A DNA stretch of 64,000 bases from Porphyra umbilicalis (lineage: Eukaryota > Rhodophyta > Bangiophyceae > Bangiales > Bangiaceae). A model generated the notes under the pieces. That model made no database searches, had not been told where the DNA came from, and saw only the letters and a program-made list of their open reading frames with translations. Shown piece after piece: positions 49,601 to 61,411 of this stretch. Made by a program: the position numbers and the translations under genes. Within the stretch, counting starts at the first letter, position 1. Each line of letters opens with the position of its first letter. Where the stretch lies: positions 62,001-126,000 of the forward strand of contig KV918863.1 in NCBI GenBank assembly GCA_002049455.2, in the 5' to 3' direction.

Positions 49601-52600
49601 CCTACGGCTGTGGTGGGCGGTGGCGGTGCGACTCGCCCCGTTGGCCGCGCCCGTCGGCGACTCTGTGCATCGATGGCGCTGGCGCGTCGCGGGCGGCGGC
49701 CGCCGCCACAGCCGTGGCGGTCGCCGTATTGGGTACGCCGCGCCAACGATGATGGAACCCTCATCGACGGGGACCTAGGGTCACTGTCGGGGGAATGGCG
49801 GCAGCGGCGGCCGCCCCACGCACGGGTCGGCGTCGGGTGGCCTGTGGATCGCGTGCGCCGAGCAGGGCGTCGCGGCCGACCACGGCCGCGTCGCGCAGCC
49901 AGGAGGTTGCACTCTGTCCGTGCCGCCGCGCCGCGCGGGGGTGTGGACACTGGTGACGGCCGCGCGGGGGTGTGGCAAGTGGTGTCGGCCGCGCGGGGGT
50001 GTGTGACCACTCGCGTTGGCCGCGCGTTCGGCACGCACGTCGGCGCCACCGCCGGTCGAGGTCACCGTTGCGACCGCTGCCGGTTGGGTCGGACGGCACC
50101 GAAGCGGCCACCGTCGGCCACACCCGCCGCCGTGGCTGGCGGTGACGATGCGCGCGCGGGGCTGGCCCGCCGGCGGCGCTGGCGCCAATGGCAGAGCGGC
50201 GCGCGGCGCCGCGGCAGGCGGTCACTCGTGGGGGAGGGCGGAGGAAGAGGGGGGGGCGCCACCCCGCGCGTACAAATGGTGGTAGCGGCTCGTCTGCCCT
50301 TGACGGCGGCGCGTCGGTTGGCACGGGCGCGGGGGCGACGGCGCGCGTTACGGGCTCTCGGGGGCGGGCGCTGCCGCCGCCGCGGCCGTCGGTGGATGGC
50401 AACTGATAGGCCACGACGCGGCGAAGGGTGCCGCCAACGACGCCGCCGCCGATGCTGCAGCGAACACCGTGTCTTCCCTGGGGGTCTCTGGACGACCACG
50501 GCCGCACCACTAAGGGGGGGGGGCCAAGCACACGCACCGCGCCTGCGGAAACCGTGGGCAGCGCCGCGCGTGTCGTCTGGTGGCGCGAAGCGCCGCGGCC
50601 GCTCGCCCTCAGGCGCCGCGTCGCCGTCTGTTGCGGCGGTGCCGCCAACACCCCCCCCCCCCCCCCCCCCCTAGATCCCCCCCCCCCCACCGCAACGTGA
50701 GTGGCGCTGAATCAGCGGCGGTGCTACCGCCGTCGCCACCAGCATCGCCGGCACCGTAACAGCGGCTGCGACCGCCGCACGGCGGCGGTGGAGGCGCGCG
50801 GCACTGCGCCGAATGCGTTGGGCGGCGGCTGGTCAGGCGGCGGCGGTCCCGGCGCTTGGAGAGCGACCAGGCTGCCGCCAGGGCGAGCCGTGCCGCACTG
50901 CCGCAGCCGGAAGCGGGGGCGGCGAAGGGTACGCCTTCCAGCCGCCGCGTGCGCCTGTGAAGGACGTCCGGCGGCGCGGGGGAGGTGGCAGCAGTGGCGG
51001 GCCGGGCGGGCGAGGGGAGCATCGCCGCCGCTGCCGCCGCGTCTGCGATGGCGATAGAGGAGGGGGCGGTGGCGGCGGCGGCGACAACCGACGGCAACAC
51101 GCGTCCTTGGCGCAACGGGTGGCGGCGGCGGGTGCGGCGGTGGCGGCGGGCGCGGCGGCCGTCGGTAGCGCCTGACGGTGCCGCGACGGCGATAGCGAAG
51201 CTCTCACGACTCGTGAGCGGGCGGCCTGTGCCGGTGGTGGGGGGGTGATGCTCCGAAGAGGGCAGTGGCACAGTGATGCAGCAGCGCGCCGAGCAGCCCA
51301 TCAAGACGTCATTCCGCATTTCAAATGGTGGTTTAGTTCAAACCGCTGAGCGTTCAAACTGAGGGGTGCGAAACAGGGGGAGCACCTTTATGGGAGGGCT
51401 ATAATATCGTCGGCGCTAATCGAAGGCGTCTTACGGAGTCTCAGGGAGACACGGCAGATGATGATCTGGCTCTCACCATCTGAAATTGATTGAGGTTGCA
51501 AGAATATATTGCAACCAATCAGATGAGGCGCTGGGGGGGTTTGTCGCAGAGCCGTTGCAAGAAACCCCCCATCACAACCCTGGCATTATCCGTGTTGTAC
51601 CACCCCGGGAAGGAGAGTGCGCCCCCGTGCGCACAACCCATTGGTTTTCGTACAAGCGAGGGCTCTCTTTGTACTTACTCTTCCTTCTGGACGTTTCCGG
51701 ATTTATGTTTTTTCGTCTGCAGCTCAATAACTAAAGACAACGTCACTTGGCATCCGCGGGCTCTCTCTCCTCATAGTAGTAACTGTACTGTACAGTCCAA
51801 CGCACGTCGTGATGCAGCGGGTGGCCCGCGCGGGCCCGCCAACGTATCGTCTCACCTCTGGTCCGAGACACCGCGATCTGCGTTGGTGCGCCACATGACT
51901 TGGCTCCCAATCCGTGTGGCTCCACACTGTGGCGCCGGTGGCGCCACAAACTCGGCGCCACATCGAAAAGAGCGTGTCTCGGTCCGGGTGTCTGAGGCAG
52001 TGTCTACAAGGCGTGAACACATGCACGTGATTGGGTCCGAATCCAATGTCGAGAACGCAAAGCGCACGTCATTGGGCCCGTGCTCTTTCTTCTTGACACA
52101 TCAAAGTTCGTGTTTGTGCTGCTCTGCAAAAAACGGACCGTAGAAGAGGAGATCGGAGCACACGCTTGTCGTGCCGAAATTTTGGGGAGCGTCGCTGCGC
52201 TTGTCCACAAGACTTGCCTCCTTTGATCCGAGGTTGCAATCTGGAAGGCGCTCTCATCCAATCAAGCGTCAGAATCGACGACGCGATGAGACCAAACTTT
52301 CTCTCCGAGCATGTTGACGTGCGGGAGATAGTTGAAAAATCTTGCGCCCGTGCACATGTTTGGCCCAATTCAACAGAATGGGCCATGATCGGGCGAGTTT
52401 CTTCAAGAATCAACAGTGCGTTTGAGGCGAGATTGGAAGTTGCCATCCAATGCACTGCATTGTACACTGGGGCCAAATCATTGACCTGGGTGCCACGACG
52501 GTTACGCGCTGAAAATGGGCGCTCGCTCGAATTCTTCCCATCTACGCCCGCCGCGCGCGACGCGAATTGCGCAGCCGCCGCCCCCGCGCGCCCGCATCGC

Positions 52601-53290
52601 CTGAGAGCGCCGCGCGCGTGCGGGCGCGCGCCTCAGCCGCAAGCCCCCGCCGCGCCCGCGCCCCCGCCCCGCGCGCACCACCGCCCCGCCGGCGCGGTCG
52701 CCGCGCGGCGCCCCGCCGGCGCGTCGGCGGCGCGGCCGCCGCGCGCAGCGCGTCGGCGGTGCCCCCGCGCGGCCCTGACGAGGGGGCGGTGGCGGCCGTG
52801 ACGCGCGCGGCCGCGCCGGCGCGCCACCCCGCCCGCCCGGCGAGCGGCGGCGACCGCCGCCGGCGGCGCGTCGGCGCGCGAGGCGTCGCGCGGCATTTGG
52901 GCGACGGCCGCGGCGCAGCCGCCGCCCGCCCCCCCCGCTTCCCCGCACGCGGTCCGTGTCGCCCGGGCTGTTGGCGGCACCGGGCCGTCGATGCGGCTCC
53001 GCCGCCGTGTGCTCCCGCGTGTAGCTGACACGCGCGGCGGCGGCCGGGGGTCACCGCGGGCTCCCCGGCGGCCGCACGCCCGCCGGCGCCGCGGCGGCGC
53101 GCCGCCGCTGCCGCGCGCCGCGGGATCTTGTACCCCCGCGGCGGGCGTTGCGTCCTCCCCCCCCGCCCATGCGGCGGCGGTTCCCCTTCCTTTCCCCTCG
53201 CGGCGGCACTTTGCGGTCGGTTGCCACTCCGCTCCCCTCTCCCTGCGGGGGCACCCTTCGCGGCCGCCTTCTTCACCCCCCTCCCCCACC
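46604..53290. other. Long stretch without a supported gene
   Basis: 46604-47280 has ordinary composition and only short frames. 47280-47780 includes repeat fragments. 47780-51250 is GC-rich with chance frames up to 468 codons that read Arg/Pro-rich. Short tandem repeats occur at 48415-48480 (about 20 bp) and 49930-50035 (GGCCGCGCGGGGGTGTG, about 30 bp, three units), and C-runs near 50650. 51640-51775 matches the end of the repeat at 18790-19218. 52550-53290 is nearly pure GC. Confidence 0.4.
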
Positions 53291-54450
53291 ATGCGCCGGG
53301 CGGGCGCCGTCGCCGCCGCTGGCGTGACGGTGCTGCTCCTCGTCGCCACGGCCGTGGCTCTGGGCGTCGGCGCTGCCCTACCGGCGGCTCCCGCCCCGTC
53401 GGCCGCCGCGCGACGGGCGGCGGGGCATCATGGCGGTGGCGGAGGCGGCGCCGCCGCCGCCGTAGCGGCGGCGCGCCCGTAGCTGACGGGGGCGACCGCC
53501 TATCCGCCGCGCTCCGCTCCGTGCGACGCGCTGTTCGCGCGGCCCATGCCGGCGGGCGCGGGCGGCTCGGTGGACAACCCGGGGTGTTTTCGGGCGGCCA
53601 CCCCGTTGCGCTTCCTCTACCAGCTCGACCATGACTAATGGCTTTACACGGCACATTTTGGGCACCTAGACCGCCCGGGCGTCTTTGTCGACCTGGCCGC
53701 CAGCGGCGCGGTGCACATTAGCAACACGGTAGGGAGGGGAGGGGGGGGGGCGCCCGCCGCCCGTTTCCGTGCGTGCGTGTGGGCCTGAGGTGGCGCTGAG
53801 CGCGCTCGTGGAGCGGATGTAGGCACGTAACTGACACCGCCGAGATGCTCCATGCGCGCCACCGCTGCCTCCCTTGGTGGCTGTTCGTGTCCCCGCCCCC
53901 CCCCCGCCGACCAACCCCCCGCTTTTTCGCGCTGGCCCGCCCCGCCCCCGCACGGTACATCTTTGAGCGGTGCCTCGGGTGGAACGGCCTGTGCATCGAG
54001 ACGGCGTCGAGATACCACGGCCGCCTCATTGAGCTGCGTCTCTGCGCGCTCATCCCCATATGCGTGGCCAACCATACCAAAACCGTCGGCTTTATCTAAG
54101 CAGCGGGGCTCGGCGGCATCGTGTCGACCAACAAGAACCTGCGGGAGGCGCACGTGCGGGACGCCCCGCGGCGGCGGGTGCAGTTCAGGTGGCTCGCCAC
54201 GCTCCTCGCCCGCCGGGGGCTGACGTATGTCGACTGTTTGAGCCCCGACATTGAGGGGGCGGAGCTCGGCGCGCTGCAGTCGGTGGACTGAGACGCCGTG
54301 CGCATGGACGTGATTAGTTTGGAGCATTGGGGGGCGACGACGCGGCCGTCAACCTTTTGACGGTCAGGGGCTACAGCATCGATCCGTACCGCCAGTGGCG
54401 GCAGGGGATGATGCTCTCACACCCGTCAGTGGAGCTCGGCAAGCCAAGGG
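53291..54450 (+). pseudogene. FkbM-type methyltransferase with N-terminal membrane anchor, decayed
   Basis: ATG at 53291 begins MRRAGAVAAAGVTVLLLVAT, a signal anchor, in the same frame as what follows. Then come PGVFVDLAASGAVHISNT (the S-adenosylmethionine-binding strand, where relatives have DLGANDG-like residues), a probable decayed intron starting at 53727 (GTAGGG), and YIFERCLGWNGLCIETASRY, VANHTKTVGFI, GGIVSTNKNLREAHVRD and VDCLSPDIEGAELGALQSVD. These match FkbM methyltransferases, which methylate sugars and other small molecules; an anchored form would act in the secretory pathway (inference). In-frame stops lie at 53480, 53636, 54097, 54289 and 54358, with a later frame change. Confidence 0.82.
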
Positions 54451-54689
54451 CCTACCTAATCGGCGGGGCGGGGCAGGAGGTTGGACGCCACTGGTGCGGT
54501 CCCGTGGGGTTGATGTCGGAAAGTTTTGGTGCGTCGTACCCTCTCGGTTTTCGTTGTCTGCGTCTGGCTATGTGGTGCCCTCAGCTGAGCCCGACCATAG
54601 CCAGCCACGAAAAAAAAGGTGCGTGGCAGCGCACCAAACAACAAACACATTTCCCGCTGACTCCTGTTCGTTCGGACCACTAGCGCGGC

Positions 54690-55737
54690 GACCGAGGAAA
54701 GGTGTGCCGCCTGCTCAAGGCGCTGTACGGCCTGAAACAGGCGTCGCGCGTGTGGTACAAAAAGCTGACTGCCGTACTGCATGCATTGAAGATGCGCGCC
54801 ACAGACGCCGACCCGTGTTTGTTCTTTGGGACTTTCGAAAGGGTCCGCGTCCACGGGTCCCCCACGTAGACGACCTGCTGTTGAAGGGGCGTCTCAGACG
54901 GCTGTCAACATGTGCAAAAAGGTGTTGACCAACGCGTTCACTGTGCTAGATATGGGGGTGCCGACGTACTTCCTCGGCATGCACATGGACCACGACCGGG
55001 CGGCGAAGAAGCTGTCGCTGGGGCAGCGGCAGTACGTTACCACCATCCTCGAGCGCTTTGCGATGGAGGATTGCAACCCCGTCCGGCTGCCGATAGGGGT
55101 GGGCGTGGTCATGGAGCGGGAGGGTGCAACGCTAGACGTGCCCATGGCGACCAAGTACCAAAGGGCGGTGGGCGAACTGCTGTACTTGGCGACCTGCACG
55201 AGGCCGGACATCAGCTTTGCTGTCGGCAAGCTGTCGCGTCACGTGAGTGCCCCGACTCAGGCGCACTGGGCAGTGGCCAAGGCCGTCATGCGGTACCTCA
55301 AGGGGACGCGCACTTGGTGCCTCACGTACGGCTCCGAGGGCCCGCTGGTGGGGTACAGCGACGCCGACTACGCCGGCGATATCGACACGCGGTGGTCCAA
55401 AACCGGGCAAGCCTTCCTCTGGGGGGGCGCGGATTTTTCGTGAGGGAGCAAGATCCAGGCGACGGTGGCCGCCTCCACAACGGAGGCGGAGTACGTCGCC
55501 GCGGGCATGGCAGCCAAGGAGGCTCTCTGGCTGTGGCGGTTGGTGCGCGAGCTGGGCGGAGACGACAAGCCGGTCGTTATGCACTGCGACAGCCAGGGAG
55601 CTATGACTATGATGTACAGCCCCACGAGCTTCAACCGGACAAAACACATCGACGTCACGCACCACTTTGTGCACGATTGTGTCAAGACGGCCGCCATATC
55701 GGTCACGCAAGTTGGGACGGCGGACATCGACGGACAT
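54690..55737 (+). pseudogene. Second copia element (copia-2): RT C-terminal part and RNase H, 5'-truncated
   Basis: Starts abruptly within the RT palm (CRLLKALYGLKQASRVWYKK). The catalytic motif is degenerate (PHVDDLLL rather than YVDD) around a frameshift. The thumb (FLGMHMDHDRAAKKLSLGQR, TRPDISFAVGKLSRHVS) and RNase H (YSDADYAGDIDTRWSKTG, then after one TGA at 55441-55443, STTEAEYVAAGMAAKEA and HCDSQGA) follow. It is a different family from copia-1. The frame reads VTQVGTAD and is then broken by the insertion at 55738; the rest resumes at about 61186. No gag, integrase or 5' LTR remains. It adjoins the FkbM relic. Confidence 0.9.
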
Positions 55738-55991
55738 CTGGTGCCCTCGAACGAACGCCCTTTTTCGTCCGTTTCTCGTTCGGATTGGATCCGCCGGACG
55801 AATCGGCATTCGCTTGTCCCAGCGATCGGCAGTCGTCCGGTAAGACGAGCGGCCGAGCGAAAGGCCTTTCGACCGGACAGACGTTGGGGCCCGAAAGACA
55901 GCTCGGTACCATCCTGATAGTACTTCTTTTGATTGCTATAATTTCTCTAATATGGATGATGACTAAGACTGCAAAGCTAAGGACACCGGTC

Positions 55992-56604
55992 CGCTTGCCT
56001 CACCACCTTCGCCTTCACCACCTTCCCCTTCACCACCTCCTCCCTCACCACCTTCTTCCCGCCCGCAAAGCTCCTCTCCGCATTACCCCTCTCCGCATTG
56101 CCCCTCCCCGCATTGCCCCACCCCGCATTGCCCCTCCCCGCCTTATCCCTCTCCGCATTGCCCCACTCCGCCATGAGCCTCTCCACCTTGCGCCTCCCCG
56201 CCTTGCGCATCCCCGCCTTGCGCATCCCCACCTTGCGCCTCCCCGCCTTGCGCCACCCCGCCTTGCACCTCCCCGCCTTGCTCCGCCCCGCCTTGCACCC
56301 TTCCGCCCTGCGCCTCCCCGCCTTGCACATACCCGCCTTGCTCCGCCCCGTCTTGCACCCCCCCGCCTTGCCCCGCCCCGCCTTGCCCCGCCCCGCCTTG
56401 CCCCGCCCCGCCTTGCAACCCCCCGCCTTGCCCCGCCCCGCCTTGCCCCGCCCCGCCTTGCCCCGCCCCGCTGCTCCGCTCCGCCTTGCACCCCCCCGCC
56501 TTGCCCCGCCCCGCCTTTCTCCGCCCCGCCTTGCCCCGCCTCGACTTGCCCCGCCCCGCCTTGCCCCCCCCGCCTTGCCGCCCCTCGCCTTGCCCCTCCC
56601 TCCC
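55992..56604 (+). repeat. 15-bp minisatellite, about 40 units
   Basis: Units of the type CCTTGCCCCGCCCCG, CCTTGCGCCTCCCCG or CACCTTCCCCTTCAC. The period is a multiple of three, so all six frames tend to stay open and translate as pentapeptide repeats (for example PALRL on the plus strand, GGARR on the minus strand). This explains the long ORFs here. Confidence 0.92.
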
Positions 56605-57095
56605 CACCCCTCAACGTCACGCACCTCTCCCCAACTGCCCCTTCTTGCTCACGTTCAGACCTCGTCCGTTCCTACCCCCCGCCCCTCGCTCACCGCTGCA
56701 CCCCCCCCCACCGACGCCGCTGTCCTCCTCCGCGTTCACCGCTGTCAATATTCACAGCCATCGCCGCTCTCCCCCGTCGTAAAACGTGTGCCTCCTCAAT
56801 ACCGTCCTCTGGTCTGCTGCTGCCGTCCCAGATGCAAGAAGTCTCACGCCGCAGCACAGTAACCAGAGTGCGTGAGTGTCGACCAGGGGAGAATGACCGT
56901 CATGGAGAAGTCAGCCAAGGCAAGGACTACTCTGTGAGGTGTGTCAGTTGCTCTTGTACAGCTCACCCCTCTCCTGCACTGTAGCTTCCACTCCAGCCCT
57001 GCACCCCTCTCCTCGACCTCGGCAGGGCCGTACGACAGGCACTGTTGGGTGCCCCATGTTTGAAAAATCAAACACCGTACGTCGGCACCAATACT

Positions 57096-57136
57096 TATTG
57101 CAGTTTGCCCAATTTTGGCCGATGCCAAGCGCTTCG
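57096..57136 (+). repeat. Left arm of an inverted repeat around the satellite
   Basis: TTATTGCAGTTTGCCCAATT and the following GATGCCAAGCGCTTCG match 60751-60790 in inverse orientation with a handful of differences, so the satellite array sits between inverted arms inside the larger insertion. Confidence 0.75.
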
Positions 57137-57839
57137 TCGGCGTGTCGACCAATCGTACAGCTCAAAACTGCATGAGCGTTTTCGTTCAAGATTCTCATGC
57201 AAGCCAGTATCAGGCTCGTCTGATTGGTTCAAAGTGGGGATCGGCCGTGTTTTTCAGAATATTTTCATGAGCACCAGCGGCCGCTGGCACGTTATTACCA
57301 CAGCTGTCCTGCTTGGCGCGCATTTGGCTCGATTGCATTCCTTGACGTGGTCCATGTCATTACCAATGAGGGTGTCACGAACGGGCTCAGCTGTGAGATG
57401 CGCAAGCTTTTTGGACCTCGCACCCAAGCGGAGCCAGCACTGGCCCGGGTTGCAACAAATTGAGTGACTGCGGCTTCGAAGCGACTCGGAGTGCAGAGAA
57501 TCTGACGGCAGGCGCCTGAATGTGCGGGACAGCGGGAGCAAAGCTCGGCGTCCTGCCAGTGATCGCTCTCGTCGACGGCTTGGCCGCTGCGTCTTGCCAA
57601 CGCTGCCTTTCATGATCCACCACTTCTCGTCGACCCCACCACCACCCCCTCAGTATCCGCCCCCAATCCACCCACCGCCATCTTTTGAGGCCGACCCCTG
57701 CAGCATCGTGGTTTCATGAAGTCCCTGGAGACACGACGGCGCCTCGTGGAGATGGTTGTGCGTTGCTACAACCTCTATATCCCGTGATCACAACAAAGAT
57801 GGTCCTCATTTGTAAGCTCTTGGACAAAGAGAAACATAG

Positions 57840-60600
57840 CCCAGCATGCTCGAAAAACCCTCGCGCCGCCGCGCCGCTGCGTCGCCAAACACCTCGGCGG
57901 CGGCGCCGACGGCAGCGCCGCTACAGCCCGCGCGCAGAAACGGCCTCGCCCTGCCGATTACAGCACCAGCAGCCCCTGAGAATAGACAGACCCCCCGCGC
58001 GGCCGTGCCGTGGCCTTGCCACCGCCGCTGCGCCGCCGCCGCTGCGCCGCCGCTCCGCCGCTGAGACGCCGAACTGGTGCGCGGCGGCGGCGGTGCGAAG
58101 ATGATACCACCGCCGCCGCAGCGGCAGCGGCCGCCGCATGTGGGTGCGGTGGTGGGGCGGGCTTTTTCAGCACTTTCCCCGCTGCCGCCGCCGCTCAGAA
58201 GTCCCCCCCCCCCGCACACGACAGCACCAACAGCCCCCGCGCAAAAACAGATTCTTCGCGCCACCATGCCGCCGCCATGCCGCCGGCACCGTGCCGTTAC
58301 AGCCGCGGCGCCACGGCGACGCCGCGCCACCGACCTCGTGTGCGGCGGCGGCGGCCGCCTCATGTAGGGTGTGGCGGCTGGGCGGCCTTTTTCAGCACCT
58401 GCCCCGCTGCCGCCGCCACCCGGAAGCCCCCCCCCCCCCGCCGACGACCGCACCAACAGCCCGCGCGCACCAAGAGCCCCCCCGTGCCGCGGCGCCGCCG
58501 GTTTGCCGCCTCTCATTTTCCGCCACCGCCGCGCCGCCGCACCGTCGCCGCGCCGCCGACCTGGTGTGCGGCGGCGGCGGCGCGGCAGCGATCGCGCCGC
58601 TGGCTTCGTGGCGTCGGCCGCTGCATGTCAGGGGAGGCGGCTGCGCGGGCATTTTTAGCACCCGCCCCGCCGCCGCCTCAACCTCAAAGCCACCTCACCC
58701 CGCCGAAGACCGCACCAACAGCCCCTGCGCATCAACAGCCTCCCCGTGCCGCCGCGCCGCCGATTTGCCGCCTCCACTTTGCCACCGCCGCCAAACCACC
58801 GCACTGCCGCCGCGCCGCCGACCTGATGTGCTGCAGCGGCGACGCGGCAGCGATCGCGCCGCTGGCAGTGCGGCGATGGCCGCCGCATGTCTGAACCGGC
58901 GGCGGGGCAGGCTTTAACACCACGCGCCCCGCCGCCTCCGCAACCCGAGAGGCACCTCACCCCGCTGATGACCGCAACAACAGCCCCCGCGCACCAACAG
59001 CCCCCCCGCACCGCCGCGCCACCGCCTTGTTGCAGCCGCTTTGCCGCCGCCGCCGCGCCGCCGCACCGCCGCCGCGCCGCCGACCTGCTGTGTGGCGGCG
59101 ACGGCGCGGCAACAATCGCACCACCGCCGCCGCTGAGGAGGCCGCAACATTTCTGGTGCAGCGGCGTGGCGGGCTTTGAGAACACTAGCCCCGATGCTTT
59201 CGCAACCCGAAAGCCACCCCTCCCCGCCGACATCCGCAGCAACGATTGTCGCGCAACAATGACCCCCCCGCGCCGCCGCGCCGCCGCCTGGCCGCTGGCG
59301 ACTGACCGCCACCGCCGCGCCGCCGCACCTCCGCCGCGCCGCCGACCTGGCGTGCGGCGGCAGCGGCACTACGACGATAGCGCCGCCGCAACAGCGGCGG
59401 TGGCCGCCGCATGCAGGTGCGGCGGCTGGGCGGGCTTTTTTCGCACCCGCCTCACCGCCGCCCCAACCCGAAGCCCCCTCCCCTCCCGCCGACGACAGCA
59501 CCGGCAGCCCCCACCCACCAAATTCACACCCGTTCTGCCGCGCTGCCACTTTGTTGCCGCCGCTTTGCCGCCGCCGCCGAGCCGCCGCACCACCGCCGTG
59601 CCGCTGACCTGGCGTGCTGCGGCAGCGGCGCGGGAACGATCGCGCCACAGCCGCGGCGGCGGCAGCCGCCGCATGCGGGTGCGGCGGCGCGGCGGGCTTC
59701 TTCAGCATGCACCCCGCCGCCACCGCCGACCGGAATGCCTCCCCGACCCGGCGACGACCGCACTGACAGCCCCCACGCACCAAATGCCCTCCCGCGCCGC
59801 CGCGACGCCACCTTGCTGCCGCCTCTTTGCCGCCGCCGCCGCGCCGCCGCACCGCCGCCGCGCCGCCGACAAGGTTTTCCGCGACGGCGGCGTGGCAACA
59901 ATCGAGCCGCCGCCATAACGACAACAGCCGCCGCATCTCGGGGGCTGCGGCGGGGCGGGCATTTTCAGCACCCACTCCGCCGCCGCCGGCGCCCGGAAGC
60001 CCCCGCTCCTGCGCCGACAGCCGCACCGACAGCCCCGACGCACCGAATTCACCCCCTCGCCGCCGCGCCGCCGACCTGCTGCCGCCATTTTGCCGCCGCC
60101 GCCGCGCCGCAGCATCGTCGCCGTGCGGCCGCCGTGATCTGCGGCGGCGGCGGCGCGGCAGCGATGGCGCCGCCGCCAACGCCACGACGGCCGCCGCACG
60201 TCGGGTGCGGCGGCGGGGCGGGCTGCTACAGCACCCGCCCCGCCGCCACCGCCGCCCGGAACCCCCCCCCTCTTCGGCGATGACCGCACCGACAGCCCTC
60301 ACGCACAAGCGGCCCCGCCGCGCCGCCGCGCCATCACCTCGCCGCCGCCGCCTTGCCGCCACCATCCTGCCGCCGCCACCGCGCCGCCGCCGCCGCGCAG
60401 CCGCATCGCCGCTGCGCCGCCGACCCAATGTGCGGCGTCGGCGGCGCGGCGGCAATCCTGCCGCCGCCGTGGCGGCGGTGGCCGCTGCATGTGGGTGCGG
60501 CGGCGGGGCGGGCTTTCACGGCACCCGCCCCGCCGCCGCTGCCGCCCGAACCTCTCCTTCCCCCCGCCGAGGACCGCACCGATAGCCCCCGGATGGTGAC
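57840..60600 (+). repeat. Satellite array, unit about 262 bp, ten to eleven copies
   Basis: The marker GGGCTTTTTCAGCACC (variants) recurs near 58150, 58381, 58638, 58903, 59163, 59428, 59688, 59950, 60211 and 60502, mostly 257-265 bp apart. Each unit has GCCGCGCCGCCGACCTG followed by GTGCGGCGGCGGCG, which can fold back. Frames of up to 513 codons on both strands run through the array with repeating Arg/Ala/Pro sequence; I treat them as by-products of composition. Units differ by many substitutions, so the array is not recent. Confidence 0.88.
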
Positions 60601-60750
60601 GACGGTGCCGACGCCCTCTGCCAGGGGCTTCCGACCTGTCTATGTCAATTTTGACAGCAAATCGTCAACACTCAACATTTGACGCAGTCATCGGAGTTAC
60701 ACGAAAATCAGAAAAGTTATTGTTTAAATGTAAAGTCCCTCTGTTGCTTG

Positions 60751-60790
60751 CGTAGCGCTTGGCATCGGAAAAATTGGGCAAACAGCAATA
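60751..60790 (-). repeat. Right arm of the inverted repeat around the satellite
   Basis: Inverse partner of 57096-57136 (CGTAGCGCTTGGCATCGGAA then AAATTGGGCAAACAGCAATA). Confidence 0.75.
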
Positions 60791-61176
60791 CTATAGTTTT
60801 TCTGCTGTCGATTGCAAGACGCTCTCGTGAAGCTCCAAAAACGCCTGCTCATTCGGAATTGGAGCTGCACAGGCCTTCGAAGCTTGACTTGTCTCAGAGA
60901 CTTGGTGACCTTGCCGTTAGAGGGACTCTGAATGGCCATGTTTGTCGCTTTCAAGATCAGGGACTGTCAAAGAAATCGTCTTGGAGCCGGGCCGGCTGCG
61001 TCGAAGGTTCTCACAGAGGCCTTGACAGAACGCTGTGGGCAGATTGTGATTTTTCCGGACGAGAACCAGGGAACGTCCGGCGTTCGTTCGCCGGACAAAC
61101 ACTTGAACGAAAGCCGAATGACCCTGTGTCGTGCAGGTTCGTCCGGGGCCGTTCGGGTTTCGTCTGAGGGCACCAG

Positions 61177-61411
61177 TTTTCTGACGATGGTGGCGGACTG
61201 CCTCACCAAGGCGCTCCCAACGGACGCCTTCAACAAGTGCCAGGCGGCGCTAGGCTTCACCGACGGAGAGGCGGACGCTGCTCGGGTGGGAGTGTTGGCG
61301 CCAGTGCACAAGGCGGACCGCGCGCTGGACACGGGGTGGTCGGGCGGGCAGGCGGGGGCGCGGGCGGACGTGGCGCCGGGGGCGGCCGCCAAGGCCGCGG
61401 CCCAATGCTGA
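61177..61411 (+). pseudogene. copia-2 RNase H C-terminus, right of the insertion
   Basis: Reads SFLTMVADCLTKALPTDAFN then KCQAALGF, the conserved end of copia polyproteins, and stops at 61411. It continues the frame broken at 55738. A 3' LTR should follow; a TATA-like CTATAAGG at 61939 might belong to it, but with no 5' LTR to compare I cannot delimit it. Confidence 0.88.

Larger units (their letters stand above)
55738..61176. mobile_element. 5.4-kb insertion with inverted ends, carrying two satellite arrays
   Basis: The ends are CTGGTGCCCTC (55738-55748) and its exact reverse complement GAGGGCACCAG (61166-61176). Beyond these 11 bases both ends are rich in GAACGAA and CCGGACG motifs in opposite orientation without clean alignment. 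The DNA on either side is one RNase H gene (VGTAD | MVADCLTKALP), so the interval is an insertion. No target duplication is evident. I see no transposase; the long frames inside are produced by the satellites. A DNA transposon is the best reading; the superfamily is unknown. Confidence 0.7.

Noticed and set aside
49268-50674. 468-codon plus-strand ORF
   Set aside because: Arg/Pro-rich, no domain, crosses C-homopolymers; composition alone explains it.
55992-56604. CRISPR-like array
   Set aside because: No unique spacers; it is a contiguous 15-bp minisatellite in a eukaryotic context.
58914-60455. 513-codon minus-strand ORF and several long plus-strand ORFs inside the 262-bp satellite
   Set aside because: They follow the satellite period, read as Arg/Ala/Pro repeats, are open on both strands at once and have no domain.
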